A stretch of 64,000 bases of DNA, taken from NCBI GenBank assembly GCA_030295235.1, contig AP026162.1:1054001-1118000 (forward strand). The letters run 5' to 3'. The DNA is from Fistulifera solaris (taxonomy: Eukaryota; Bacillariophyta; Bacillariophyceae; Naviculales; Stauroneidaceae). A program made the position numbers and the translations under genes. Shown one piece after another: positions 34,094-45,900 of this stretch; position 1 is the first letter of the stretch, and every line of letters begins with the position of its first letter. Under the pieces are notes generated by a model. That model was not told where the DNA came from. It made no database searches and worked only from the letters and a program-made list of their open reading frames with translations.

Positions 34094-35232
34094 ATGCCAT
34101 CCGTCATCGAAACAATCTTTCTTTTCTTTTCAATAATAACATTACTTGACGCCCGTCGTCTGGAATTTGAGGAGCGACGCGTTTCGTTCGGAAAATGGGG
34201 CTTGACGGATATCAAAGACACAGTACATGGTGCTTGCAGTGTATTTAGAAGGCTTGGTAGAAAGGATGTTTTTGAATCGACGTTGTCAGCGTCTGTGACT
34301 GGCTCTATAGGTCTTTCTCATTCGCATATCAATCGAGGTCAAAAAAAGTTTGGTGTAGAGAGTCTTTTCGAAAGATCCCTATGGCAATAAGAAACAAAAT
34401 GCCAATATTTTCAGAATCACGAGGCTATCAGATATCGGTCGAAACGTTCAGTACACCTGATGCCGAAAGCTCTATCGCAGTGGAAGAACGTCTTCGGCAT
34501 ATAACAGAGCCACTCATTCCTGAAGACGTTTGGGAAACAATGACGGGTCAGGAGTTTCAACAACACCCCGAAACTCTTGATCAACTTGCAAAAACAGGGG
34601 CATGGTTGGCAGAGAATGACGAGGTAAACGAATGGGTGGATTGGAAAGTATTTGGATCATTAGGGTCATTAGAGAAGGGTGATATTCAGGTATGGACGGG
34701 GAAAGCTAAGAAAGAAGGACACGGAAGCGAAGTTCCTTTCATTAAATCACGATCCATACTGCCCATGCCGCCTGAAGAGGTTGTAGAGCTTCTAATGGAC
34801 TCGGAAAGAGTGAAAACATACAATCAATGGAGTCAAGGTCGAACAGACTGTTGGATAGCACCCGCGGAGGAAGGGAGCCAAAAACAAACCAAAATCGTGA
34901 AAAGCACAACTCAACCGCCTTTGGGCGCAAAGCCGGTGGTGTCCGTTACGTTACTTCATGCTCGACCATGGGGATCCGACGGCGGGTGGATCGTTGTGAG
35001 TCGTTCACCAGGAGGCAACGCCTACTTTGATGCGGATGACTCGCTCACGAGTCGTTCTGATATTTTATTGGGAGTTAACTTGCTATCGCCACTGGATGAA
35101 GAATCGTGTATCTTGACATCTCTTACGCATGTGTATTCTCCCGCGATTCCCGCGATGCTCGCGGAAAGATTGGGAGCGAGGAGTGCTATCAACTTTGCTA
35201 TCGACGTGCGCAACTCAAAGGTTCCCGCTTAG
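34094..35232 (+). CDS. START-like lipid-binding protein with a signal peptide
   Basis: The larger part (34381-35232) reads as a START-like domain: GDIQVWTGKAKKEG, IKSRSILPMPPEEVVELLMD, KTYNQWSQGRTDCW, then WIVVSRSP and SCILTSLTHVYSPAIPA, then a C-terminal helix. START domains bind lipids in a helix-grip pocket. An upstream frame (34094-34390) begins with a hydrophobic signal peptide (ETIFLFFSIITLLDAR) and runs directly into the second frame with a single-base shift near 34378-34383. I take both as one gene of about 378 residues. If instead the second frame starts at its own ATG (34381), the protein would be cytosolic. The ligand is unknown. Confidence 0.65.
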
Positions 35233-35306
35233 ACCTGCCGATTCTTAACATGATAGTAATATCGAAAGTGAAATAATGTCGGGGTCGATTCTTCTTCGTC
35301 TATGAA

Positions 35307-36966
35307 TTACGATAAATTCATTGCTTCGCCATCTTGTTCGACTGCCCGTTTCCTTTGGTGCTTGCGACGCCACTTTCGGTTCGTCTGACATATTTCGCCT
35401 TCCATTTGCTGTTTCAATTTCTCAACTGTCATTCTTCCGTAGCGAGTATGCGAGAATGCTTGAGCTGTCACAGCTACTGATCTTTCGCTGATGCATCGAA
35501 TCGAAACTTCAATTTGAAAGTGTCCTTCGAATGGTAGCAAACTTCTCCGTTGCTCTGGTGAAAAGTGATCATGTACGATTTGTTGCAGTCTAGGTGGAAG
35601 TGTGTCATCTCCAAACCAAGCGGATGAGTTTAGAGCTTCATGTTGCTCTTCGATGATTGCAATATTTCGTTCCGCATTCCATCGGATCATGAGCTGTCGC
35701 CCCTGTACTCCTCCTTCGCAATAAGCTTGCACCCGCGATGCAATTTCGCTTATTTGCTGCTGATTGTTGAGGTTCAAGCCGCCGACGTCGACATTGAACG
35801 ACCAGAAGTCCGTATGAGCTAACGGAGATCGAATATGAGGCCGAAGAAAGGTCCAGGCCAAGAACCAACGGGTCATGTGACCTGGACCAAACTCGGTACT
35901 TTGAACGTGCGAAAAACCCAAGAGTTGTTCAAGAGCGTTCTTGAGCGTTGTCCAGGATGATTTTTTGCCGATCATCGACGAGCACCATTTAGGGGGCGGG
36001 ACTGATGCTGGTGCGCCAGCATTCGCAAATGACAACAAGCTTGATAAATACGCTCGAATACTGTCGCACAAGATATCCAAAACAAATCCCATTTCACCTC
36101 CCGGATAACTTCCTTCTGACACCGTCATGGCAGTTCGGTGTCGTCCATCGGCTCGCATTTGCGACATTTCACTGGGATTTTCGCTATCATAAAACGGAGG
36201 GTTGGTTATGCAGACATCAACTAATCGCGCTTCTGGAGGTAAATGGGCTAAACTACATTGAAGGGGTCCACAGTGATCGCGTGCCTGATCCATTGAGACC
36301 TGCACGATGTGCACAAAGGGAGTCAATTCTGGGTTTCCCTGAGCGTTCTGCCGGGCTAAATCTACCGATTCAGGATCGATTTCCGTCGCAAAAAAAAGCT
36401 CGCAGATACGGTTTGTGTCGGTGATGGCCCTGCTGATGGCTGGCGGCAAACAAGAGAGGATAAATGCAACTAGCCCCGGTCCCTATATCAAGCATGATTC
36501 CCGAGAGTTGATCTTGCATACTCATAAAGGGTGAAGTACGATAGCTGACTGGTACAAGGAGCGGTAATAACTCCGTTTGAATCCACCGAATGTAAAAGAA
36601 ACGATTAGGAACTGGAGGGCAGAGATGGTTAACCGGAATTCTCGGGAGTGACACGTGAAAGTGAACGTGCAACAAAGCTTTTGTCAGTGCAGCACTGAAA
36701 GAATGAGTCAAAGAAGCAACTAGCGAAGTGCTCTCTCCTCTTTGTTTGGCATTTCTTCTAGCGTTTTCCACCTCTTTCCAGGCTTTTCGGAAATCTGGAA
36801 ACTGGCTCGCAAGTTCTTCGAAATCGGGCGTAACTAGAGAGTTGAACAAAACACCGAAGTAGCCACAAGAGCAAGTGGCTGGTCGGCTACAAAGACACGC
36901 TTGCGGACCTTCCGTTACACTGGGAGGAGAAGCACGCCCTCGCTTCCTGCAATGAGATGACTCCAT
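35307..36966 (-). CDS. METTL16: METTL16-type RNA N6-adenosine methyltransferase
   Basis: The N-terminal family block is VTPDFEELASQFPDFRKAW. The SAM-binding motif is MLDIGTGASCIYPLL, followed by FFATEIDPESVDLARQN and the catalytic VDVCITNPPFYDS (NPPF). METTL16 methylates U6 snRNA and hairpins in SAM-synthetase mRNA in animals; a U6 role is the conserved part of that. The likely ATG is at 36966 (MESSHCRKRGR). The frame is open further upstream but only from a TTG. The A8 run at 36390-36397 shifts the frame as if one base were extra; reading seven instead gives the expected RAFFATEIDPE. The C-terminus carries a basic tail (NRKWRRKHQRKR). The 37-kb repeat array lies upstream. Confidence 0.88.
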
Positions 36967-37224
36967 TCCCTGTCTGTCGACTCTCGTGAACGATGCCACA
37001 CAAATCGTCGTCTGTGCGCGCTCAAGGTCTTCTCCCTCGTTTGCGCAGCTTTTCGGAAACGTTCCAGTCTGCTTCAATGCATCTACTCTCGATGACTGCA
37101 ATACTGAGTAACTGTGAAGTGCTTGTAAGGCTTACCAGGTAAACAAAGAAGCAACGGAACCCAGCATTTACAGCTTAGCCATCGTAAATCCATTTTTCAG
37201 CGGTCAGCGCGTTTTATCATGTTT

Positions 37225-37800
37225 TCGTCCCTTGTTGAAAAATGTTTCTATACTCCGTATATTTTCTGTTCATACAGAAATTCGGTGGTGGTCCAGAGAA
37301 TCTGGACCAGTTCTTTCGATCCTACCGAAATGCTGTGCGCGCTATGGAAAGTCAGAAGATGGTGTTGGGAATCATAGCGACACGATGTGCACGTTCCCGA
37401 TATTCTGGAAACTTTGTTTTTTTGGATCATAACGAAAGAAACTACATATTCCAGAAATTCTGGAAATGTTACTCTGTATAATTTCTGTTCATACAGAAAT
37501 TCTGGTGGTGGTCCAGAAAATCTGGACCAGTTCTTTCGATCCTACCGGAATGCTGTGCGCGCTATGGCGCTATGGAAAGTCAGAGGACGGTGTTGGGAAT
37601 CATAGCGACACAATGTGCACGCTCCAGAAATTCTGGAAACTTTGTTTTTTTGGATCACAACGAAAGAAACTGCAAATTCCAGAAATTCTGGAAATGTTAC
37701 TCCGTATAATTTCTGTTCATACAGAAATTCGGTGGTGGTCCAGAAAATCTGGACCAGTTCTTTCGATCCTACCGAAATGCTGTGCGCGCTACGGAAATTC
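37225..37800 (+). repeat. Tandem array, about 230 bp x 2.4, dyad-rich
   Basis: Repeated blocks include TTTCTGTTCATACAGAAATT, GTGGTCCAGAAAATCTGGAC and TCTTTCGATCCTACCG. Others are GTGCACGCTCCAGAAATTCT and GGAATCATAGCGACAC. Most blocks are inverted repeats. The motifs GTGCACGTTCC and ACAGAAATTCxGTGGT also occur, reverse-complemented, in the 41.3-42.8 kb array, so the two arrays are diverged members of one family in opposite orientation. Confidence 0.85.
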
Positions 37801-38003
37801 AGGGCACGGTGTTGCTTACAGCATATATTATGGCTTAGATTCATGATGTTTGTAATTTAGTTCAAATTGGCATTGTTCGTGTTTAATGAGCTGGTGGATT
37901 ATATCGACACATTGGCAAGTCAACAAGTTGCATCTTTTCAGCCGACAACACTCTCGGATTCTGTACTAAACTTACGACCCAAAGTGTTCTGCTTAGACAT
38001 TTG

Positions 38004-38025
38004 AGACTAGATTCCAGTCATGAGA
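38004..38025 (+). repeat. Dispersed palindromic element
   Basis: GACTAGATTCCAGTCATGAG preceded by ACCCAAAGTG. It matches the order of blocks in the other forward copies. Confidence 0.6.
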
Positions 38026-38255
38026 CGTGCACGAGTGCATGCAGTTAACGGTGCACCTTTCTTTCTTCCTGCTTCCTGCGGGCAGATTTCTTCCTGCGGG
38101 CAGACAGACGTTAGATCTTCTGAGCCTCGTTTTATTGTTTTTTTACTTACCAGGTAACGAACTGCGGGTCGTAGCTTTTAACAAATAAATAATTGCTTGA
38201 CGTTCATAGGAAACAACAACCTTCTCCGTGGCCTCCCTAATACTCTGGTTTCATT

Positions 38256-39182
38256 ATGCGGCTTTTCTCACGGAAATTGCTTTTTATCTTGCTGACATCG
38301 AATGCTTTGATTCATTGTATCGCTTCCACCGAAGAAGCTACGATCGACCTCGACGGTATAGCCACCGAGTCCTTGTCGGATGCAAACCCTGAAGTACCGG
38401 ATACAACAGCAACAGATGTCGATTCCCAAGAATCGAAAGCAGAAGCTACGCAACAAGATTCAAACGAAGAAAAGCCCGAAGAGCTGCCTCTTCAGTCAGG
38501 CCCATTCATTGATCTGTTTGGGCCTGTTCTCCTTTCGCTCGAAATGCTGGACGAAAAACATGCCCAATTAGCACCACAATTAACCAACGACGCTTTGAAA
38601 GGAAAAAAGGTTGTCGGTCTTTACTTCAGTGCAGACTGGTGCGGTCCGTGTCGTCAATTTACTCCGGAGTTAAATTCCTTTTACAGTAAGATGAACAAAA
38701 GGAGAGGTCGAAAAGACGAGTTTGAAATCGTTTGGATATCAAGATGTCGTGATACAAACTCGTACGGCCAATACTTTACGCAGATGGGTGGCTGGTTGGC
38801 CTTACCGCCCGAAGAAGCCATGGGGCAGCGCGGTGCGTGGTTGGGAGAGAAATTCAAAGTCAAGTCCATTCCCACTCTGGTTCTGTTAGACGACCTAGGA
38901 GTAAGTGTTTGTTGTTGAATGTACTGCTGTGAAACGAAAGGTCAATATATCATCTCATTTCATCCTTCTTAGAATGTTATCACACTAGATGGCCGCAACA
39001 AAATCCCACAAGACAAGGCTGGTATCGGATTTCCCTGGCGCAATCCCATTGCATCTCTTTACATAGCGTTGGTTCCTCGCACTTTGAGATTGATGATGAA
39101 ATCACAGATCATTGACGTGAAAGATAGGCTTTTGGGTCAGCTTGGGCGTATCTTACGACCAGGGCGTGCTAAAGTGGCTTAA
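38256..39182 (+). CDS. Secreted or ER nucleoredoxin (thioredoxin fold)
   Basis: Two exons, 38256-38900 and 38973-39182, with a 72-bp intron (donor GTAAGT, acceptor CTTAG), give 284 residues without a break. A signal peptide (KLLFILLTSNALIHCIAS) is followed by an acidic spacer. The thioredoxin-like domain contains WCGPC at residues 128-132 (GLYFSADWCGPCRQFTPEL). FEIVWISRCRD and SIPTLVLLDDLG are the segments that mark nucleoredoxin and tryparedoxin-type folds. The second exon adds NVITLDGRNKIPQDKAG, the usual end of the domain, and a basic tail. A dithiol oxidoreductase acting in the ER, plastid periphery or outside the cell is likely. It converges on the MBL-fold gene, 66 bp away. Confidence 0.87.
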
Positions 39183-39248
39183 GAAAGCTGCCGTTTGTAA
39201 TAAAGCTAGCATAATGATTGTCTACAATCGGTAAATAATATGTTAATT

Positions 39249-40488
39249 TTAATCGCTATCACCGTCGTTTAAGATGCCAAGTCGCTCGTAGATATCGCCA
39301 ATCATTTTGTATTGATCCAAAATCTCCAGTAAATCTCTTTTCCGTTCCTCATGGTCGCCATCCAGGAAAAGCGGATCCCCTCGAGCTGGTAAAACGACCT
39401 TAAAACGGTCCGCGTAACTTTGTACAAGCGACACTGCAGACTCTATCTGCCGACCGATGCCTCCTTTGTTGGTAGATATATACCCTCTACAATCCAAAGC
39501 CGGACCTGCTCCCCCAATGCCCATGTTTTCTTCGATGCGTGTATCTTCCACGGGGATGGTGTAACCGGAGAAGCATAGGTTCTGTGACGGAAATAGATAC
39601 GACATTGAACCAAAACTGTGCCCAGGAGTATACACAGCGACGATGTCCATAGAATCTTCCTTCAATCGAATGTCTTCCGGAGAAAACAAATCATTTTCGT
39701 TCAAATCTGCCTCTTGTTCCGCCTCCGTTTGTCCACTGAGGATGTCCTCGGCGAGATCGTCATCCCACTCCTCCACCGTCAGTGGTCGGCCCAACTCAGT
39801 AAAACTGGCATTGAAATAAGCTTCATTACCGATTGCATCCTTCAATCCAAAAGGTCCATATCCGTCGAAAATCTGTGTTACAAACGGCCGGCACTCACGT
39901 GGAATATCAAGTCGATATGCCACAACTTCCAGATCAGGTAGTGCCTCTTTCCAAAGCTTTAAATCGGACCGTCTTGCCGAATATATTGCAGGCGCACTAT
40001 CATAGTGGATAGCATCACGGTTCGTAATCAGCGCCAGAGCTAAGATCGATTCTTTTCCCAAGAATCGTTGTATTTGACCCAACAGTTGAGGAGAGTAGGG
40101 AGGAATGTCAATCATAGCATATCTTGCCGCGTGTACACTTCTGTCAGCTTCGCCTTCCTTTTTAGTTTTCGGTAAAGGAGATAACGGAACTAGGTATCGA
40201 ACAGGCTCAAAGGAGCCTGTGCGGACGGCAGTCGTCACCAGTTGCGCAACCCCCGTCAAGCCTTTGATCGGCACTACTTCCGTGACAAAACGATCTTTCG
40301 CCGAATTTTCAATTTCATCACTAACTGACACTCCTGTATTCGGTATTTGAAAGTCGCCTCTCTGTTCGGTCTCGTCGGCGTTGCTAGGTTCGGCAAAAGG
40401 CCATGTGACTTGAACGTTCGCGGCCAACTCCCGAAGCGTCAGCGAAGTTATTGGACCTTTTGTGGGGCGATTGTGAATGAGAATGCAT
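39249..40488 (-). CDS. MBL-fold-like protein with an eroded metal site
   Basis: The open frame of 392 codons starts only at a TTG (40427). Upstream an ATG at 40488 opens a frame that joins it if the T4 run 40458-40461 has one base too many, giving LTLRELAANVQVTWPFAEP, so I place the start there. The layout resembles the beta-lactamase-like hydrolase fold. A sheet ends ALALITNRDAIHYDS where HxHxDH is normally found. VYTPGHSFGSMSYLFPSQN corresponds to TPGHTPGS, and CFSGYTI corresponds to the FTGDT strand. Most metal ligands are therefore replaced, with only the GHS histidine clear. It is probably non-catalytic or uses a different site. Function unknown. Confidence 0.6.
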
Positions 40489-41280
40489 TATCGATCAACT
40501 TCAGGACGAGTAGAAAGTGAATTGAGGCTGTTTTTATGTGCATGGTGATAACAAAAGTGACTTTCTAATTACAAAATTGTTATTGTTCTTTTCATTTTCA
40601 TCGCGCTCTTTTTCTTTTTTTTTGCGGTGGGGGAGAAAATGAAGCGGAACGAAAAGGATGACGGTCGACGTAAGGTTACGACAAGATCGAGAATTGAGCA
40701 TGTTGCATGTTGCTGACGCCTGTGATGACGGCGGAAAAGTGAGCGAGTCAGTCGTCGATCGATACTCCCGACTCCCGATGAACAAGGAGAAATCTTGCTC
40801 CTGACGCCATCATCTGCCATTCCTTCGTGGATTAGTTTCGGTCCGTTCGACCATGAGAGGATTGAAGTAGATGAAACATTAAATCAAACTAACTCCAAAA
40901 GAAGTACGGTAGCAAGAGGGCTTTCATCGCGGATGCAAGAACTTAAAATCCTTGCAAAGTGCAAAGAAGAAAACGAAATGACTCATGACTCAATCCAGTC
41001 ATGACAAAGGTCGCCTTCACTTTGGGGCTATAGTAAATCAAAGTGTATAATAGTGATCTCGAAGGCTTTTTCTCGTATTTCTGCAATGACTCATGAAAAG
41101 AATCGTCGATGTGGTGATTAAATAGGTGCTGGCCGAGTTCGCTTTACGCGTCATTTTATTATTTGACGTCGAAGAGCCTTGCGAAACGTTGTCTTTTCTT
41201 ATTTACTACTGACCAGAGTGTTTTGTCCGTTTTCTCCACGACTGCACTTCAGTCATGAGTCAATATCCTTCCGAGCGACA
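40489..41280. other. Intergenic stretch with two dispersed palindromic elements
   Basis: Contains elements at 40983-41005 (reverse) and 41237-41260 (forward), about 230 bp apart. No gene is supported. Confidence 0.5.
40983..41060 (-). repeat. Dispersed palindromic element, reverse orientation
   Basis: CATGACTCAATCCAGTCATG, followed by CACTTTGGGGCTATAGTAAA. The second block is the reverse complement of the TTACTATAG...CAAAG block that precedes forward copies. Confidence 0.7.
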
Positions 41281-41290
41281 GTGTTGCCTA
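41200..41290 (+). repeat. Dispersed palindromic element, forward orientation
   Basis: TTTACTACTGACCAGAGTG, then TTTTCTCCACGACTG, then CACTTCAGTCATGAGTCA, then TATCCTTCCGAGCGACA. It aligns block by block with 53785-53860. Confidence 0.7.
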
Positions 41291-41317
41291 CAATTCCTTC
41301 GTTCAGCAAAATATCTT

Positions 41318-42790
41318 GGCCCTAGAATGATGAAACGACCCAAAGCACCGATTCCAGAATTTCTGGAACGTGCACAAATTGTCTGCGTGACGCGAAACAT
41401 CGATGATTCCAGTATTTCTGGAACTACCACAGAATTTCTGTTTGACACAAAACCTCGGATTCCAGAATTTCTGGAACGACCACTGAGTTTCTGTAATACT
41501 CAAAACATTAATTCCAGAATTTCTGGAATGTGCCTAGAATGATGATACGACCCAAAGCACCGATTCCAGAATTTCTGGAACGTGCACAAACTGTCTGCGT
41601 GACGCGAAACATCGATGATTCCAGTATTTCTGGAACTACCACAGAATTTCTGTTTGACACAAAAACCTCGGATTCCAGAATTTCTGGAACGACCACTGAG
41701 TTTCTGTAATACTCAAAACATTAATTTCAGAATTTCTGGAATGTGCCTAGTATGATGAAACGACCCAAAGCACCGATTCCAGAATTTCTGGAACGTGCAC
41801 AAACTGTCTGCGTGACGCGAAACATCGATGATTCCAGTATTTCTGGAACTACCACAGAATTTCTGTTTGACACAAAAACCTCGGATTCCAGAATTTCTGG
41901 AACGACCACTGAGTTTCTGTAATACTCAAAACATTAATTCCAGAATTTCTGGAATGTGCCTAGAATGATGATACGACCCAAAGCACCGATTCCAGAATTT
42001 CTGGAACGTGCACAAATTGTCTGCGTGACGCGAAACATCGATGATTCCAGTATTTCTGGAACTACCACAGAATTTCTGTTTGACACAAAAACCTCGGATT
42101 CCAGAATTTCTGGAACGACCACTGAGTTTCTGTAATACTCAAAACATTAATTCCAGAATTTCTGGAATGTGCCTAGAATGATGATACGACCCAAAGCACC
42201 TATTCCAGAATTTCTGGAACGTGCACAAACTGTCTGCGTGACGCGAAACATCGATGATTCCAGTATTTCTGGAACTACCACAGAATTTCTGTTTGACACA
42301 AAAACCACGGATTCCCGAATTTCTGGAACGACCACTGAGTTTCTGTAATACTCAAAACATTAATTCCAGAATTTCTGGAATGTGCCTAGAATGATGAAAC
42401 GACCCAAAGCACCGATTCCAGAATTTCTGGAACGTGCACAAACTGTCTGCGTGACGCGAAACATCGATGATTCCAGTATTTCTGGAACTACCACAGAATT
42501 TCTGTTTGACACAAAAACCTCGGATTCCAGAATTTCTGGAACGACCACTGAGTTTCTGTAATACTCAAAACATTAATTCCAGAATTTCTGGAATGTGCCT
42601 AGAATGATGATACGACCCAAAGCACCGATTCCAGAATTTCTGGAACGTGCACAAACTGTCTGCGTGACGCGAAACATCGATGATTCCAGTATTTCTGGAA
42701 CTACCACAGAATTTCTGTTTGACACAAAAACCCCGGATTCCAGAATTTCTGGAACGACCACAGAGTTTCTTTAATACTGAATACAAAAAT
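41318..42790 (-). repeat. Seven-copy tandem array, 213-bp unit
   Basis: The marker CCCAAAGCACC recurs at 41339, 41551, 41764, 41977, 42190, 42403 and 42616, giving spacings of 212, 213, 213, 213, 213 and 213. The units differ by only a few bases. Each holds four dyads of the type TTCCAGAATTTCTGGAA (one a TTCCAGTATTTCTGGAA variant) plus ACAGAATTTCTGT. The minus strand shows a 62-codon open frame in most units, which I take to be a by-product of the repetition. There is no transposase, no terminal structure and no flanking gene overlap. Confidence 0.95.
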
Positions 42791-42978
42791 TTCAGAATAT
42801 TAACGAAAGTTTAGCGAATGCAATACGGAGTATTTAAGCACATTACAGTAACTGTAGATCAGAGTAACTGTAAGTTCTAGGTTCTAGTAGGCCACCGTGC
42901 GTTATGAGTGAGAAAACTTCAGATTACGGAGCCGTACTTAATTTCTTGACGTCATTCGAACATAGGCGTCACTCTTTT

Positions 42979-45900
42979 TCAGCCTTCTATTAAACAATCA
43001 AACTTCTTTTTGCTACCATTTTGATGCTCGGTTGCCGTACAGCTGGGCAAGTTCTTGATGTGGTCTGACTTGGTATCGACCACACTCCATTGTACGCCGT
43101 CGACACTTTCATTGCCCACAAGGAAATGCTTACAAAAGTCTTCCTTAGTCATTGTAAAATCAAAGTTCGATTCCAGTGCAGATAATGTCCGCAGCCAATC
43201 GCGATAAGCCGCTTCAACTGTTCGAAAGCCTATGAGCACTTGTCGTGAAGTGATATCCTCTTTAACTACCGCGAGATCTGGAACAAGCAAGAGGTCGCTG
43301 CAAGTAGATGGATCCGTTAACCCAACGTTATCGATCGCCACGATAATTTTCCTCCACTTGTTTCCGTCCAAAATCACATAATCGTCGACAGAGCTTAATG
43401 CATCGTCCAGTTTTGCAATTGTGAAACCACAACAGTTTACATAATTGAAAGCTCGCTCGACCGAGTCGAAGAAATAACTTTGCTCGTCAACGCATACTTC
43501 GATGAAAGCTTTCAAATTGTCAGTTTTTGACGTCTCCTTTTCGACAAAATCATCTTTATTCTTTTCGTCCTGCTCTTCGAATCTGTAAAAGATGCCGACT
43601 CCGAATAACAATTTACAATCTTATCGTCCTCGTTTTCCTGGCCTGCGTCAGATGCCGCATCCCTTGCCAGCGAATCAAAGAAAACAAGTCCCTTTTGCAA
43701 GTCATCGAGGAACACCCACCGATAGCCGAAAATAAGAATTTTCGGATCCTCCGAAGCCATCAGAATGAGCCGGCGGATCTTCATTGAATTATCGATATCG
43801 AATCTGTCCCACTCACACGGATAATTCAGATGCAAAAACAAGTTCATGACAGCAGCTATTGTCTGCATCGTAGCATACAGTTTTATCACCCGTCCTGTAT
43901 CAGGATCAAGGACGGCGACCGGACGGCCTTTCGTACCCGCAGAGGTAGCAACAATTTTATGTCGTACAGGAGGTCTCGTCGAAAGCGAGCTCGGGGCTGA
44001 GGCTTGTCGTTTCTGCTGTAACATCATCTCGTTACGTGACAATTCTTTTTGACTCTTTCAGACAGAAGGTGATCAAAGCTTTTTGAGCGGATACTAGTGG
44101 CACGTCTTTTCTGTACTTGCGCCATTCGATACACTGCACTACCCTCACGGTTAAAAATAAAACAGTTATGCCAAACAAGTTCTAGGTCCTCCAAGATTGC
44201 TATGAGAGGGTCTTCGACTGGCGTCGCTGAAGATTTGAAGCGAGCAAAGTAGACTCCATCTACGATGGACTTGGCTATGGTTCCAAGATCCATGGGATTC
44301 TTTACGATGGTAGGATAACTTGGAAACTGGATGACGTCCACTGGATCGCAAAATACTTTTCCAAAATCATAGTCCATCAAAGTCAGGAGCATTTCATATA
44401 TGATGCTGAAAATGTAAATTGGGATTGGATCATCTCCTTTGGATCCGCATTTGTCGAATGCTTTCATTGTCTGTTCCAGATGTTTGGATCCATCCATAAC
44501 ATCCTCTTGCATGCCACTTTTCTCGTTTCTGCAAGAAGGACATTCCCAAAGGTCGCTTGTCTCAATAGAATCGTCTGCTATACAAGCACGATGGAATGCC
44601 CGGGGGCAATAGTCACAACACAAGAGATTTCCCACGGCCATACAAACGTTGCAATAATCCACGCTTCCATCTTCGACGACTGTTTCGCTTCCATCATGAA
44701 CTGAATCATCCAACAAAACCGCTTTAGTCTGCGTGACGTCAGTGTCCTGGCTCACAAATGAACCGTCTTTTGTATAAACAGTTGCGTATATCACGTCTGA
44801 TCCTGGATCAATGTCAACGCCCTTGAAGACTTCTCGCGGAAATTCTGCAGATGGGACTTTCGGTACCGATGGACGCTCAGCAAGAGAGACTCGCCTTTTC
44901 CCTCTCCGCTTGTCCGTTTTTACAACCAACGTTCGTCTTCGATCTAAAATATCGTCAAAAACTACATTATCAATTGCCACTGCCTGTTTGTCGTGTTCAA
45001 AGCGAAACTGACGGCTCAATTTATGAAGTACACTGAAACATGACTTGCAATCGCAACACAACGTGCAAATGGGACAGTGTGGATTAGCATAGGAAGAATC
45101 TGTAGCGGATGGAAAGAAAGCTTTTAAATGGTCAAAGCACACCGCATGATTGCCAATGGAACAGGGCAAGCGACATTCCATCTTCTTGTCGCAAAGATGA
45201 CAGGAAGTGACCTCGGCCGCCATCGCAATGTCGGTACTAGTATTGCTATTCTGAGCAATCTCCGAGTTCGCCTTAACCTCAATTTCCAACGCTGCTTGAA
45301 GTCTTCGCTGAATCTCTTCGAAATATGTGGAATCCTCTATCTCACCGTCGCCATCGGAAAAAGACTCTCGTTTACGCTTTACTGGTGGTCTTCCACGATT
45401 GGCAATCTTTTCTGGTTGAGGAGCTCGTATTATGCCGGAAGGCTTACGACCCCGAGTTTTTTGCGTTGAATACCAGGCTCCGCCACGTTTTGCTCCGGTC
45501 ACTTCGCCATATAAACAGGGCACATAAGACGGAGGTTTCTCTTGATAGTATAATTCACTTTGAAGAGATATCGGGGGAGAAAAAGAGCAGTTGTAAACGA
45601 AGGCTCGCAATTGACTTTGAATTGACTCCGAAAGCTGGTGCATTTCCTTGAACGACAGACCAAAGTTCTGAGCCACTTCTGCCGCGAATTGTAGAGGAGT
45701 TGATGTACTGTCATCACCGAGATCCCATGTAATAGTTTCTTTGTGAACGGCATCTTTCCCAGATCCGCCAAGCGGAAACTCAACTACGACGTTCGCTTTC
45801 AACTTTGGTTCGGTCAGATTATGATTAGTGTCGGTGGGTTCGACATCACACAAAAGTGCGCCCGAGCTTTCGTCACGCAATTCAGCCCCCAGTCGCCCCC

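Larger units (their letters stand above)
37102..38255. other. Divergent region between METTL16 and nucleoredoxin
   Basis: It holds TACCAGGTA motifs at 37133 and 38148, a tandem array at 37225-37800, a palindromic element at 38004-38025 and a short CTTCCTGCGGGCAGA duplication at 38072-38105. No gene is supported. Confidence 0.5.

Noticed and set aside
41318-42786. Repeated 62-codon open frames on the minus strand in the array
   Set aside because: Each is a copy of the same stretch of repeat DNA and has no recognisable domain or coding bias, so I take it as a by-product of repetition.
41318-42790. CRISPR array
   Set aside because: The units are uniform 213-bp repeats with no unique spacers and no cas genes, in a eukaryotic genome.
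41318-42790. True heat-shock element array
   Set aside because: The half-site spacing is one base where HSEs need two, so I keep it only as a resemblance.
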